Source of the DNA: Serratia symbiotica str. 'Cinara cedri'
Lineage (GTDB): Bacteria; Pseudomonadota; Gammaproteobacteria; Enterobacterales; Enterobacteriaceae
Reading direction: 5' to 3'
DNA: 64,000 nt
Assembly: GCA_000238975.1 (NCBI GenBank)
Contig: CP002295.1
Span: 992,001 to 1,056,000 of the forward strand
A program made the translations under genes and the position numbers. Each line of letters opens with the position of its first letter. Positions within the stretch are counted from its first letter, which is position 1. Below are positions 47,092 through 57,520 of this stretch, piece by piece. The notes under the pieces are model-generated. The model was given only the letters and a program-made list of their open reading frames with translations, searched no databases and had not been told where the DNA came from.

Positions 47092-48916
47092 TATAATATA
47101 ATATATTATAAAAAATTAACTCAGCAATTAAATATATTCTGAAGAATTTATTTCATATAAAATTAGTAATATTCTTGATATAATAAATTAGTATTAATCC
47201 TGATTAAATATAAATTATTACATCACATATAAGCTAAATAATATACAACTACTCATGCAGTATTAATATTACTAACTTGAATATATTGCCCATAAATAAA
47301 AAGTTAATCATCTTAAATACTATGTTTTAAAAAATATTTTTTAGTGTTTTATTACCAAGCATTAATATAATTATGAGAAAATTACACAAACATAAGCATA
47401 CCTAAAAGGAGGAATTTAACTGCAACTAATATTATTTTATTTATATGCAGTTTTTAGAAAAAACTAAGCATTATGATATCAGTAAGATTGATTTTTAAAT
47501 TTTAATTACAATATTTTACCTTGACTAAGGTATAATCTACTATTTTCCATCGCTACGGTTATAGCTAATATCATTCTAACTAATATACATAAATTAATAC
47601 AATAACGTTAAATTTTAAATTTATTACTTAATTTATTTACATTTACTATTTATTATATTATGAAATAATAACCTTATTTATTAGAATAAAATTGCCTCAA
47701 CATAATAATTAATCTAGATAATTTTTATATATATTATGATATATTCTATCACATCTACTACATACAGATATAACTATGTATCCATACTAAAAACTGTGTA
47801 ATATTCTTGTTAAGATTATAGCAAAACTGATTATCTGCAGAAAAGTATCAATAAATTATATCATTAATATCTACTATTATAATATTTACTATTATAATTA
47901 ATTATTTGATACTTATAATAAGTATATTTATTATTACTATAATGACTTACATGATATAACATCCTGCGAGAAAATAAATAGAGATTTATGGTAATTCTAA
48001 TATATTAAACTATATTAATTATATTGTTTAGATGCTTAATTACATATATACTTAAGATACAAGTTTAAAGTAATATCCTTATATTAATATAATATAGACT
48101 GTACGTACTCTAATAGCCAATAAAATACTATTAAGCTATAGAATTACTATATTATATGTTAGTAACAAATAGCACTATAAGGGAACCTGTTTTAGGGAGA
48201 AATATTTATGATAAATTATCATATTATCTTTATTATGAATAAATAACAGGTAACTCTCTACAAGAGAGAGAAATTTCTTTTTCTAAGCAAAAAGAAATAA
48301 ATAGAGAGTTAATACATTATCACTAATAATATATCAATATAATATCATTTACTACCATAGTGCGTATCTGAAGTAAACCTTAATCTGCTTATTACTCCAA
48401 CAGTATTGATGGCACTTTAATTAAAAATACTTTATAAAAGTATTCAAGCAGATGAAAATCATATTCTATATGCAAATTAAAGTTTAATAAACATATTACA
48501 GATAAATATTTCTAAACAATTAGTTATTATTGTTTTTTAGTTCACAAAAATTACTATGTAATAATTATATGAAATTATCACTTCATACTATCTAGAAAGA
48601 AGTAAAACGAAAGGGCGACGTACTTATTACGTATCATTAATGTTGATAAAAAAGACTTAACTTAAGTTAAAAAATACTGTTTAGTATTAGAAATGCAATA
48701 TGTAAGTTAACTCATTTAATATCAATTACATTATTATTAATAATAATCATACTTGCAAAATGGAGATAAAATATTAAGGGGGATAAAAATTTGCAATACT
48801 AATTTTAGACTTTTTAAGATTAATCTCCTATAGATCAAATATCTTAAGTATCAAAAGATATGATAATATCTATCTCAACTCTTGTGATGATATTACACTA
48901 CCCTTAAGGAGAATAT
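47092..48916. other. 1.8 kb gene-free expansion between ribD and ribH
   Basis: In E. coli these genes are separated by under 100 bases, so no lost enterobacterial gene explains this interval. It is AT-rich with no long frame. A structured element lies at 48181-48310. Either a mobile or foreign segment inserted and decayed here, or sequence grew by repeated small insertions. Confidence 0.5.
48181..48310. repeat. Nested inverted-repeat element between ribD and ribH
   Basis: AACTCTCTA (48252-48260) pairs with TAGAGAGTT (48302-48310) and encloses a second stem ATTTCTTTTT/AAAAAGAAAT (48273-48282 and 48289-48298). Just upstream, ACCTGTT (48186-48192) pairs with AACAGGT (48245-48251) across a TGATAAATTATCA palindrome. 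The combined fold is unusual for the region. No gene is attached, and its function is unknown. Confidence 0.55.
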
Positions 48917-49387
48917 ATGAAGATTATCGAAGGCATTATTGCAACCCCAGATGCACATGTAGCCATTGCAATTGCTCGTTTTAATAATTTTATTAATAGC
49001 AACCTGTTACAAGGCGCTATTGATACACTAAAACGTATTGGTCAAATTGCTGATCATAATATCACAGTCGTCTGGGTTCCTGGAGCTTACGAATTGCCTT
49101 TAACAGTCCGAATACTAACCCTAACAAATAAATACGATGCAGTTATTGCATTAGGTACAATTATACGTGGGAGCACTACACACTTTAAATATGTTGCGAG
49201 TGAAGCTTGCTCTGGCATTAGTAGTGTTGCTTTAAACACTGAGATTCCTGTTACCTTTGGCGTCTTAACCACTGACACTATTGAACAAGCTATAGAGCGT
49301 GCAGGTACTAAAGCAGGCAATAAAGGCACTGAAGCCGCAATGACCGCACTTGAAATGATTAATGTTATCAAAGATATTAAAGCCTAA
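48917..49387 (+). CDS. ribH: 6,7-dimethyl-8-ribityllumazine synthase
   Basis: Condenses the RibD-derived ribitylaminopyrimidine with dihydroxybutanone phosphate to lumazine, the penultimate step of riboflavin synthesis (named ribE in E. coli K-12). The 156 residues equal the usual length. The substrate pocket is visible as ARFNNFIN (Phe22), [11 protein letters not shown] and [13 protein letters not shown] with the catalytic His89. The C-terminus is [22 protein letters not shown]-like as in E. coli. An AAGGAG site lies before the ATG at 48917. nusB follows after 20 bases, as in the enterobacterial ribH-nusB-thiL-pgpA cluster. Confidence 0.97.
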   Translation: MKIIEGIIATPDAHVAIAIARFNNFINSNLLQGAIDTLKRIGQIADHNITVVWVPGAYELPLTVRILTLTNKYDAVIALGTIIRGSTTHFKYVASEACSGISSVALNTEIPVTFGVLTTDTIEQAIERAGTKAGNKGTEAAMTALEMINVIKDIKA

Positions 49388-49407
49388 ATTTAGTTAAGGG
49401 GAATTTT

Positions 49408-49824
49408 GTGAAACCTGCTGCACGTCGTCGTGCTCGTGAGTGTGCTGTTCAAGCGCTTTACTCTTGGCAATTATCTAAAAATTACATTGCTGATATTGAA
49501 TACCAGTTCCTAACCGAACAAGATATCAACGGCGCTGATATCGCTTATTTTCAAGAATTGATTTCTGGAGTAGCATTAAATGCAGGTATGCTGGATATGC
49601 TAATGGTACCCTACTTATCAAGACAACTTGATAAACTTGGGCAAATAGAACGTGCAGTTTTACGTATTGCTCTATTTGAGCTAAAAATGCGTAATGATGT
49701 TCCGTACAAAGTAGCTATTAATGAAGCAATTGAATTAGCGAAAACCTTTGGTGCCGAGGATAGTCACAAGTTTATCAATGGTGTCTTAGATAAAGCTGCG
49801 CCCACTATTCGCAAAAATAAATAA
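49408..49824 (+). CDS. nusB: Transcription antitermination factor NusB
   Basis: All-helical RNA-binding factor that with NusE (S10) binds boxA of rRNA leaders and supports antitermination and ribosome assembly. The 138 residues match E. coli (139). The arginine-rich N-terminus [20 protein letters not shown] contacts boxA RNA. The C-terminal block [33 protein letters not shown] is almost unchanged. The start is a GTG at 49408, preceded by AAGGGG. It lies between ribH and thiL in conserved order. Confidence 0.97.
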   Translation: MKPAARRRARECAVQALYSWQLSKNYIADIEYQFLTEQDINGADIAYFQELISGVALNAGMLDMLMVPYLSRQLDKLGQIERAVLRIALFELKMRNDVPYKVAINEAIELAKTFGAEDSHKFINGVLDKAAPTIRKNK

Positions 49825-49872
49825 TTAAGAGAAGTATGCCTGACCTTAACTACTATTATTGGAATATTAATC

Positions 49873-50850
49873 ATGGCGTGTGGTGAATTTGATCTTATTA
49901 CTCACTACTTTAACCGGTTTAAATATTTACGCCAAGACGTACAATTAGGCATTGGAGATGACTGCGCGCTTCTTACAGTAGCCAACACACAACTTTTGGC
50001 TGTTAGCACCGATACTCTTGTTTCTAATATTCACTTTTTTCCGGATATCGATCCAGCTGATCTTGGTTACAAGGCGCTAACCGTGAATCTCAGCGATATA
50101 GCTGCGATGGGAGCTAATCCATCCTGGCTCTCACTAGCACTTACTCTACCCAAAATAGATGAGGCGTGGCTTAAAATATTTAGTGATAGCCTATTTGAAC
50201 AGCTTTATCACTACAATATGCAATTAATTGGTGGTGATACTACGCGCGGCCCACTTAGCATGACATTAACTATCTATGGATTGATTCCGGTCGGACAAGC
50301 ACTAACTCGTGGCGGTGCGCAAATTGGAGATTGGATATATGTTACTGGTACACTAGGTGATAGCGCCGCAGGTTTAGCAATTCTCCAGGGGCGACTACAA
50401 GTTGCAGATATCAATGCCCGTAATTATTTAATTAACCGCCATCTACGACCACAGCCGCTAGTCTTACAAGGTCAAGCATTACGCAATCTCGCAAGTTCAG
50501 CGATTGATATATCCGATGGATTAATAAGTGATCTTAAGCATGTATTAAAGGCGAGTAAATGCAGTGCTCATATCAATTTAGATAAAATACCGTTATCAAA
50601 AATACTAAGTCTTCATACTAGCGCAAAACAAGCATTATATTGGGGGCTCACAGGAGGAGAGGATTACGAATTATGTTTCACTATACCGGAAATCAACCGT
50701 AATCAAATGGAAATAGCGTTACAACATCTCCACACTAAATACACATGCATTGGTCAGATTTATCCGCTATCAGAGAGTTTTAAATTTTATCAACATGATC
50801 AAATCATAGAACTAGCATGGCAAGGTTTTGACCATTTTACAAAGAAATAA
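49873..50850 (+). CDS. thiL: Thiamine-monophosphate kinase
   Basis: Phosphorylates thiamine monophosphate to the active cofactor thiamine pyrophosphate, using ATP and Mg2+. The 325 residues equal E. coli ThiL. Metal- and nucleotide-binding segments typical of the PurM/AIR-synthase fold are present: GIGDDCALL (about 26-34), AVSTDTLV, the [15 protein letters not shown] glycine-rich loop, and GGEDYELCF near 260. The start at the ATG 49873 fits the family start MACGEF. The 3' end overlaps pgpA by 23 bases. The enzyme's substrate comes from de novo synthesis or salvage; other thi genes are not in this window. Confidence 0.96.
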   Translation: MACGEFDLITHYFNRFKYLRQDVQLGIGDDCALLTVANTQLLAVSTDTLVSNIHFFPDIDPADLGYKALTVNLSDIAAMGANPSWLSLALTLPKIDEAWLKIFSDSLFEQLYHYNMQLIGGDTTRGPLSMTLTIYGLIPVGQALTRGGAQIGDWIYVTGTLGDSAAGLAILQGRLQVADINARNYLINRHLRPQPLVLQGQALRNLASSAIDISDGLISDLKHVLKASKCSAHINLDKIPLSKILSLHTSAKQALYWGLTGGEDYELCFTIPEINRNQMEIALQHLHTKYTCIGQIYPLSESFKFYQHDQIIELAWQGFDHFTKK

Positions 50851-51337
50851 GGCGATACTTATGGATGCGACTAAACAGCTTCTACGGATGAGTAATCCAT
50901 TGCATCTGTTAGCGACAGGATTTGGCAGTGGTTTATCACCAGTGATGCCAGGCACTATAGGGTCACTAGCAGCAATACCGTTCTGGTTATTACTTATTAC
51001 GCTCCCATGGAAATTACATTTATTACTGGTGACATGCAGTATCTGCATTGGTATCTATTTATGTCATAATACCGCTAAAGATATAAAAGCACATGATCAC
51101 AGTAGCATCGTTTGGGATGAATTTGTAGGTATGTGGATCACGTTAATGGCACTACCGATTAATAATTGGCAGTGGGTTATCACTGGTTTAGTAATTTTCC
51201 GTATTTTAGATATAGGTAAACCTTGGCCGATACGTTGGCTTGATCATAATGTACGGGGAGGGATAGGCATAATGATTGATGATATCGTCACTGGAATATT
51301 ATCAGCTAATATTATCTATTTAATAAGTAAATATTAG
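50828..51337 (+). CDS. pgpA: Phosphatidylglycerophosphatase A
   Basis: Inner-membrane phosphatase that converts phosphatidylglycerol phosphate to phosphatidylglycerol, the step after PgsA. The 169 residues contain several membrane helices and the conserved cytoplasmic motifs [22 protein letters not shown] (about 31-52), [19 protein letters not shown] and [11 protein letters not shown]. The start at 50828 lies inside the end of thiL. It is preferred because the N-terminus MTILQRNK resembles E. coli MTILPRHK; an internal ATG at 50861 is the alternative. The overlap of 23 bases implies translational coupling with thiL. It is the last gene of the + strand block; the following dxs is convergent. 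Confidence 0.94.
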   Translation: MTILQRNKAILMDATKQLLRMSNPLHLLATGFGSGLSPVMPGTIGSLAAIPFWLLLITLPWKLHLLLVTCSICIGIYLCHNTAKDIKAHDHSSIVWDEFVGMWITLMALPINNWQWVITGLVIFRILDIGKPWPIRWLDHNVRGGIGIMIDDIVTGILSANIIYLISKY

Positions 51338-51648
51338 TCAATATAAATATTCTGGTACCTGTTTGTTGTTTATAAATACAAACTTCACAACATATATGTT
51401 GCATTCAGTAAATAAAAATAAATAAATAATTAATATATTACTAATACTGAATGCTCATAGCGATAGTCATCAGAATACTAATGAACAATCATATAACCTA
51501 TTATACAATCATATAACCTATTATAATTACTTCATAATATCCAAAAATATAAGATAAATATTTATAAATATAAATAAAACAATATTCTTAATAATATTTT
51601 TCTAAATATATTTTAAATAAAAATAAATATAAATAAATTAAGCAAGCA
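51338..51648. other. Convergent spacer pgpA/dxs
   Basis: About 310 AT-rich bases between the ends of pgpA and dxs, where E. coli has yajO. It contains a perfect 20-bp tandem duplication (51485-51524) and no recognisable terminator or gene. Confidence 0.5.
51485..51524. repeat. 20-bp perfect tandem duplication
   Basis: ACAATCATATAACCTATTAT is repeated twice head to tail without mismatch between the convergent pgpA and dxs genes. Confidence 0.88.
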
Positions 51649-53514
51649 TTATTTTATTAACCAATTTTCGATCTGGCGTTGAATACCTTGGGCATTCAAC
51701 GCCAGATCAGCGCGCATCTCTTCTTGGCCGCCTTGCGGCACAAAGCTATCTGGTAAACCAATATTTAGTACAGGAATCAAATAGCGGCTGGCCATCAGTA
51801 GCTCATTCACGCCACTACCAGCACCGCCAATAATAGCATTCTCTTCCAAAGTAACTAATGCTTCATGATTTGCAACAATTTCTAGCACTAACTCTTTGTC
51901 AAGTGGTTTAACAAATCGCATATCCACTAAAGTTGTATTAAGGATCTCTGCTGCACGAGCAGCTTCTGGCAGCAAAGTGCCAAAATTAAGAATAGCAATG
52001 TTCTTGCCAACGCGGCACAATTTACCTTTACCAATTGGTAGCAGACTAAGTGGCTCTAATGCTATGCCAGTTCCATTGCCGCGCGGATAACGCACTGCAC
52101 TTGGACCATCATTATAATGATAACCAGTATATAACATCTGTCGGCATTCATTCTCATTACTTGGGGTCATAATAACCATAGTAGGTATACAGCGAAGAAA
52201 TGATAGATCGAAAGCTCCCTGATGTGTTTGACCATCAGCACCAACAATACCTCCACGATCAATTGCGAACATTACCGGAAGCTGTTGAATCGCCACATCA
52301 TGAATTAATTGATCGTAAGCTCGTTGTAAGAAAGTAGAGTAAATCGCTACAACTGGCTTATAGCCACCTATTGCTAGCCCAGCCGCAAAAGTTACTGCAT
52401 GCTGCTCTGCGATCGCTACATCAAAATATTGTTGAGGATAGTCACGCGAAAATTGTACCATCCCAGAACCTTCACGCATTGCGGGCGTAATGGCCATTAG
52501 TGCACTATCTTTAGCAGCTGTTTCACATAACCAATCACCAAAAATTTTTGAATAACTTGGTAAATTATCGATAATATTTGGCAATTTTCCACTAGCTGGA
52601 TCAAACTTTGGGACTGCATGAAAACTAATAGGATCCTTTTCTGCAGGTGCATATCCTCGACCCTTCTTGGTCATAATATGTAATAGTTGAGGTCCCTTCA
52701 AATCACGCATATTTTTCAATGTCGCAACTAAATTTTCAATATCATGGCCATCAACTGGGCCAATGTAATTAAAACCTAGTTCTTCAAAAAGAGTCCCAGG
52801 AATAACCATACCTTTTAGATGCTCTTCTGTGCGTTTTACTAATTCTTTAATTGATGGTAAACCAGACAACACTTTTTTACCACTTTCACGTAAAGTAGTA
52901 TAAAGCTTACCAGACAATAACCGTGCTAAGTGATTATTTAGCGCACCGACATTTTCTGATATTGACATCTCATTATCATTTAAAACGACTAGTAAATCAG
53001 TGTTAATATATCCGGCATGATTCATTGCTTCAAAAGCCATACCAGCAGTAATAGCGCCATCACCAATGACACATATAGTACGACGACCCATTCCCTCTCT
53101 CTCTGCTGCTACTGCCATACCAAGACCGGCACTAATTGAAGTTGAAGAATGACCAACAGAAAGCACATCATATTCACTTTCATATCGCCAAGGAAACGGA
53201 TGCAGACCATTTTTTTTACGAATAGTGGAGATACGATCACGACGACCAGTTAAAATTTTATGCGGATAAGCTTGATGACCAACATCCCATACCAAACGAT
53301 CAAAAGGCGTATAATAAACATAATGTAACGCCACTGTTAGTTCTATAGCACCTAACCCAGAAGCAAGGTGGCCGCTAGAACGGCTGACACTCTCTAATAA
53401 ATATTGTCGTATTTCATCACATAGCCTCGACAAATCATTTCTAGGCAATAAACGCAATTCATTAGGGTACTCTGCACGCGCTAAAATTGGATATCTAACA
53501 ATATCAAGACTCAT
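51649..53514 (-). CDS. dxs: 1-deoxy-D-xylulose-5-phosphate synthase
   Basis: Thiamine-pyrophosphate enzyme that joins pyruvate and glyceraldehyde-3-phosphate, the entry step of the non-mevalonate isoprenoid pathway and a precursor route for thiamine and pyridoxal. The 621 residues match E. coli (620). Features seen are the [12 protein letters not shown] and [12 protein letters not shown] segments with the active-site His, the TPP/Mg motif [18 protein letters not shown] (starting near 152), the catalytic Glu in [14 protein letters not shown] (about 370), and the transketolase C-terminal domain. It depends on the thiL product as cofactor and feeds IspA, encoded just upstream on the same strand. 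The start is the ATG at 53514. Confidence 0.97.
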   Translation of the reverse strand: MSLDIVRYPILARAEYPNELRLLPRNDLSRLCDEIRQYLLESVSRSSGHLASGLGAIELTVALHYVYYTPFDRLVWDVGHQAYPHKILTGRRDRISTIRKKNGLHPFPWRYESEYDVLSVGHSSTSISAGLGMAVAAEREGMGRRTICVIGDGAITAGMAFEAMNHAGYINTDLLVVLNDNEMSISENVGALNNHLARLLSGKLYTTLRESGKKVLSGLPSIKELVKRTEEHLKGMVIPGTLFEELGFNYIGPVDGHDIENLVATLKNMRDLKGPQLLHIMTKKGRGYAPAEKDPISFHAVPKFDPASGKLPNIIDNLPSYSKIFGDWLCETAAKDSALMAITPAMREGSGMVQFSRDYPQQYFDVAIAEQHAVTFAAGLAIGGYKPVVAIYSTFLQRAYDQLIHDVAIQQLPVMFAIDRGGIVGADGQTHQGAFDLSFLRCIPTMVIMTPSNENECRQMLYTGYHYNDGPSAVRYPRGNGTGIALEPLSLLPIGKGKLCRVGKNIAILNFGTLLPEAARAAEILNTTLVDMRFVKPLDKELVLEIVANHEALVTLEENAIIGGAGSGVNELLMASRYLIPVLNIGLPDSFVPQGGQEEMRADLALNAQGIQRQIENWLIK

Positions 53515-53739
53515 TTGATACTCATATCAGAGATAGTGAATTTATCTTTTGTATTTTAAATAATAGCTACATTAACTGCCTATGATAAATATCATATCTT
53601 TTTATAGGCAATGCGTAGTTATAGGAGTCTCACCAATAATACTGAAATATATTACTAATAAATTTTACTTCTGTGGATAAGTTTTTGCATCACTACAACT
53701 ACATCATAGATTACAATCTATTAAATACAATTTGACACA

Positions 53740-54660
53740 TTAATTATCACGTTTAACAATAAAATTGGCTAATGCTCGTAATAATGATGTATCATAAGAT
53801 AATTCTGCCAAAGCATTTAATGCAGATACCGCCTCCTCATAAAGTTCCCACGCCTTAGCTTGCGCTTTATTTAGCCCCAATAAAGCGGGATAAGTAATCT
53901 TGCAGTGTTGCTGATCTGCTCCTTTATGTTTACCAATTTTTTCAGTTTCACCAATAACATCTAAGATATCGTCTTGCACTTGAAATGCTAAACCAACAGC
54001 AGTTGCGTAACGATCAAGAAGTGGAAACAAACTACGACCACAATTGCCAGCGGCAATAGCACCAAGACGAATTGATGCACGGATCAGAGAACCTGTTTTA
54101 TAGCAGTGGATTTGCTCTAGTATCTCTAGCCCTATTTTCTTACCTTCAGCTTCTAGATCCATTGATTGACCACCACACATACCAGCTATACCACTAGAGG
54201 TCGCTAACTCAGAAATCATAGATAACCGATCAGACAAAGCGACATCGGGCATCTCAGCGTCTGCTAAAATAGAAAAGGCAAGAGCCTGTAATGCATCACC
54301 AGCCAGAATAGCAGTGGCTTCGCCGAATTTAATATGACATGTTGACTGACCACGACGCAAATTATCGTTATCCATTGCTGGTAGATCATCATGAATAAGT
54401 GAATAAGCATGAATGCACTCAACTGCAGCAGCCGGTGCATCTAAATTATTTAATGTAATACCAAACATTTGACCAATAGTATATACTAAAAAAGGGCGTA
54501 GACGTTTACCCCCTAATAATGCACCATAACGCATTGATGTAACTAAATTACTATTGTTAAATGGTAGAGTATTAATGAGCTCTGATAAAATACGATCAGA
54601 GCGCTCACGGAAAACCAGCAATTGTTTAAAAAAAATAGGCGACTCTTCAATATTGGGCAT
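53740..54660 (-). CDS. ispA: Farnesyl diphosphate synthase
   Basis: Short-chain prenyltransferase that condenses dimethylallyl and isopentenyl diphosphates to C15 farnesyl diphosphate, the precursor of undecaprenyl and quinone side chains and of heme O. The 306 residues compare with 299 in E. coli. The first aspartate-rich motif reads HDDLPAMDND (about 90-99), and the second FQVQDDILDVIG. The GGKRLRPF substrate-binding segment is at about 50-57. In E. coli xseB overlaps its start; here that gene is a fossil (54765-54890). The farnesyl group made here is what CyoE attaches to heme B. Confidence 0.97.
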   Translation of the reverse strand: MPNIEESPIFFKQLLVFRERSDRILSELINTLPFNNSNLVTSMRYGALLGGKRLRPFLVYTIGQMFGITLNNLDAPAAAVECIHAYSLIHDDLPAMDNDNLRRGQSTCHIKFGEATAILAGDALQALAFSILADAEMPDVALSDRLSMISELATSSGIAGMCGGQSMDLEAEGKKIGLEILEQIHCYKTGSLIRASIRLGAIAAGNCGRSLFPLLDRYATAVGLAFQVQDDILDVIGETEKIGKHKGADQQHCKITYPALLGLNKAQAKAWELYEEAVSALNALAELSYDTSLLRALANFIVKRDN

Positions 54661-54764
54661 AAAATTACTTAGTAAGTATAATATTAGCTGTAGTTAATAA
54701 TTCTACAGAACTATCTTTGATAGTCATTTGTATGCATTATTTTTTCTATTATAAACTTTTAGGT

Positions 54765-54890
54765 TTAAAATAGCATTAATAAATAATATTTTAGATTTAT
54801 TCCACATATTTTTCTAAATACATCACTAAAATTTAAATATGTTACAATACATTCCAACTTGTTAAAGGAACTTTTAACAAAATACTGTAA
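54765..54890 (-). pseudogene. xseB: xseB remnant (exonuclease VII small subunit)
   Basis: The minus strand upstream of ispA reads, in one frame, SSFNKLECIVTYLNFSD before a stop at 54765. XseB, as I remember it, has [21 protein letters not shown]. With a three-residue deletion, SFNK-LECIVTYL aligns with [16 protein letters not shown]. The position and strand match the E. coli xseB-ispA order. The start codon, the rest of the coiled coil and the original overlap with ispA are lost. Exonuclease VII would therefore be inactive. Confidence 0.63.
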
Positions 54891-55689
54891 TTTTTAATGA
54901 TTTATTATAAATAATTTTCAATATACTTTTATATTATCATATATAACATCATTGCATAATCTTGATAACAATAGATTTTTACTAATAGATAAATATGTAA
55001 ATTTGCATTTAGCGCTTAGCATAATATATGTATATAGTGATTTATTCACCCATAACTTTATCTAATAAAAATAAAAATTTAACTTACTAGTAAGCTAGTC
55101 TTACTAATTATAATTAAAAATACAATATATTAGATGATATATTTATTAAAATTGCTCTCGCAATACTTTTCAATAATGTTAAAATATAATAATAAAATAT
55201 AGGCAGCTACTTCTAATTATACATTTATAAACATTGCTTTCAACATAAGATAATTTTAATTGTAATAAAGATTACATGCTACCTCATCTTTTTCTTTTCG
55301 TTTTTAATAGAAACATAATTATCAATTGTAATTAAATTTATAAATAAAACATTATTTTATATATTTTATATACAATTAATATATTACCTAACATGTTACC
55401 CAACAAATCTAGTCTAATTGAAGGAAAGACAATATTACTAAAAAATAGGCACTAGACAAGTAATTTATAAAAACTGAATATCTTTTAAGATTACTATTGT
55501 TTTATTAGAGTATAAAGTAATAACTACATAATACATAATTTAACTATTTTAAATATAAAGAGCTAAAATATATATTATTATAATTATTTTATTAATGAAT
55601 AAATCTTTAATAAAGATAATTATAACAATATGTTATATATATTCTTTTATTTAAATTGTTGTCAACAAATTACTGGTGTTTCATTAGTG
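54891..55689. other. Gene-free gap between xseB remnant and cyoE
   Basis: E. coli carries thiI, yajL, panE, yajQ and yajR between these points. None is intact or readable in these 800 very AT-rich bases, so the cluster has been almost wholly deleted. Confidence 0.5.
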
Positions 55690-56550
55690 TTATATTATAA
55701 TGCTGTAATCTATTGACATCATCAAGCTTATCGAAATAACAGCAACAATAGAGAGCATAAATAGTTTATGCGCCCAAACGTTAACATTTTTGATGTTATA
55801 ACTTCGTAGCGCTATGACTAACCACCATATATTTACTAATGTCGTTATAATCAAATATTTATAACTAGTGTAGCCGCTTATAGTCAACATTTGAGTTGCG
55901 ATTATAAACATAAAGATATAAATAATGATATGGGTCTTAGCTACAGATATACCTTTCACCACCGGGAGTACTGGGATGTTAGCTGCTTGATAATCTTTTA
56001 GTCGAAAAATAGCAATAGCGTATGAGTGTGGTATCTGCCATAGTATAAAGATAACAAAAAGTATTAATGCACCAGTATCAAATGAGTTAGATACTGCACA
56101 ATAGCCAATAGTTGGTGGAATAGCTCCAGACAAACTGCCTATCAATGTGCCGTATACCGAATAACGTTTCATATATAAACTATATATGCCAACATAAACT
56201 AAAAACCCCGTTATTGCTAGACATAAGGCTAATAAATTAGTGCCGATATACAGAAATGCAAAACCTGCTATACCTAATGCGCTAGCATAGATCAAGCTAA
56301 TAATTGGTGATATTAGACCTTTAACCAATACACGATTCTTAGTTCTTTCCATTTTTTGATCAATATCCCGATCAATATAGTTATTAAATACACATCCTGA
56401 AGCAATAACTAAAGAAACACCTTGTATTGTAGTAATAAATAACGGGTAATCAATATTACCTTTAGATGCAAGAAAAAAACCACCAATGACAGAAATTAAA
56501 TTGCCAAAAATAATAACTGGTTTAGTTACTTCTAGATATCTATTAATCAT
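55690..56550 (-). CDS. cyoE: Protoheme IX farnesyltransferase (heme O synthase)
   Basis: Inner-membrane UbiA-family prenyltransferase that adds farnesyl to heme B to make heme O for the bo3 oxidase. About 286 residues with some eight membrane helices. The first Asp-rich motif is [18 protein letters not shown] (about 60-77), and the second region is [15 protein letters not shown]. The ATG at 56550 ([11 protein letters not shown]) fits the E. coli start; an in-frame TTG at 56559 is possible. It follows cyoD by 17 bases and ends the operon. The C-terminus ends shortly after the last helix, about ten residues short of E. coli. Confidence 0.95.
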   Translation of the reverse strand: MINRYLEVTKPVIIFGNLISVIGGFFLASKGNIDYPLFITTIQGVSLVIASGCVFNNYIDRDIDQKMERTKNRVLVKGLISPIISLIYASALGIAGFAFLYIGTNLLALCLAITGFLVYVGIYSLYMKRYSVYGTLIGSLSGAIPPTIGYCAVSNSFDTGALILFVIFILWQIPHSYAIAIFRLKDYQAANIPVLPVVKGISVAKTHIIIYIFMFIIATQMLTISGYTSYKYLIITTLVNIWWLVIALRSYNIKNVNVWAHKLFMLSIVAVISISLMMSIDYSIII

Positions 56551-56567
56551 AATAAACAACTCAATAG

Positions 56568-56906
56568 TTAACTAACCATCATATTAATATTGAGGTTATA
56601 CATAATCCAGAGTGACCCTACAACAACGATACTAATGATCATAATAGTAAATAACAATGCCACTAAGTTCCAGCGACCCTCTAATGAAGTATTGATATGC
56701 AGAAAATAAATAAAATGTACCAACACCTGTATTATAGCCATACTGATAATAATTATTAATGTAATAATATGAGAAATAGAGTGGTTCATTACTATTGCAA
56801 ATGGTATTATAGTTAGAATGATAGATAAAATAAAACCAATCAAGTATGACCTAATGCAACCAAAATTTATGCTGTTATGAGATGTATCGTATGATAAATG
56901 ACTCAT
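56568..56906 (-). CDS. cyoD: Cytochrome bo3 ubiquinol oxidase subunit IV
   Basis: Small membrane subunit that stabilises the CuB site and assembly of the oxidase. The 112 residues have three membrane helices; conserved stretches are [23 protein letters not shown]-like [11 protein letters not shown], and [16 protein letters not shown]. The frame is open further upstream inside cyoC, but homology begins MSHLSYD at 56906, so this ATG overlaps the cyoC stop by four bases (ATGA) and is translationally coupled. Confidence 0.95.
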   Translation of the reverse strand: MSHLSYDTSHNSINFGCIRSYLIGFILSIILTIIPFAIVMNHSISHIITLIIIISMAIIQVLVHFIYFLHINTSLEGRWNLVALLFTIMIISIVVVGSLWIMYNLNINMMVS

Positions 56907-57520
56907 GGCATCATCTCCAATAAATAAACAATAGTAAATACGCAAATCCAAATTACATCTAAGAAATGCCAAAATAAACTCAGACACATTAAACGGATTT
57001 GATTTATTGAGGTTAGATGACTTAGGCTTACTTGAATGATCATTATAGTGATCCAAATTAAACCGATAAATACATGTAGGCCATGAGTAACAACTAGCGC
57101 AAAAAAACTTGATAAAAATGCGCTACGACCTGGTCCAAATCCTATCCCAATTAAATGATGTAACTCATAAACTTCTAACGCAACAAAACCAAAACCAAAC
57201 AGGAAAGTTAAGAACAACCATACATTTACGGCGCTGACTTTATCTTTTATCATAAAAATCATTGCCATACCGTAAGTAACAGAGCTCAATAACAACAACA
57301 ACGTTTCAACTAAAACAAACTTTAGATCAAAGATATCTTTACCTGCAGGACCCCCTGCGGTTCCGTGCACTAATACAGCGTAAGTCGCAAACAAGCATGC
57401 GAATAAAATACAATCACTCATAAGATAGACCCAAAATCCAAAAACTTTGGTATCTAAAATGTCGTGAGGCCTATGTAAAACATGAGATACATTAGAAGTC
57501 ATCAGATTATCAGTTGACAT
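56903..57520 (-). CDS. cyoC: Cytochrome bo3 ubiquinol oxidase subunit III
   Basis: Heme-copper oxidase subunit III homologue, five membrane helices, 205 residues (204 in E. coli). Recognisable stretches are [34 protein letters not shown] near the N-terminus, [19 protein letters not shown], and the C-terminal [25 protein letters not shown]. The N-terminal cytoplasmic stretch is less histidine-rich than in E. coli. The start overlaps the end of cyoB by 11 bases, and the stop overlaps cyoD. Confidence 0.96.
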   Translation of the reverse strand: MSTDNLMTSNVSHVLHRPHDILDTKVFGFWVYLMSDCILFACLFATYAVLVHGTAGGPAGKDIFDLKFVLVETLLLLLSSVTYGMAMIFMIKDKVSAVNVWLFLTFLFGFGFVALEVYELHHLIGIGFGPGRSAFLSSFFALVVTHGLHVFIGLIWITIMIIQVSLSHLTSINQIRLMCLSLFWHFLDVIWICVFTIVYLLEMMP

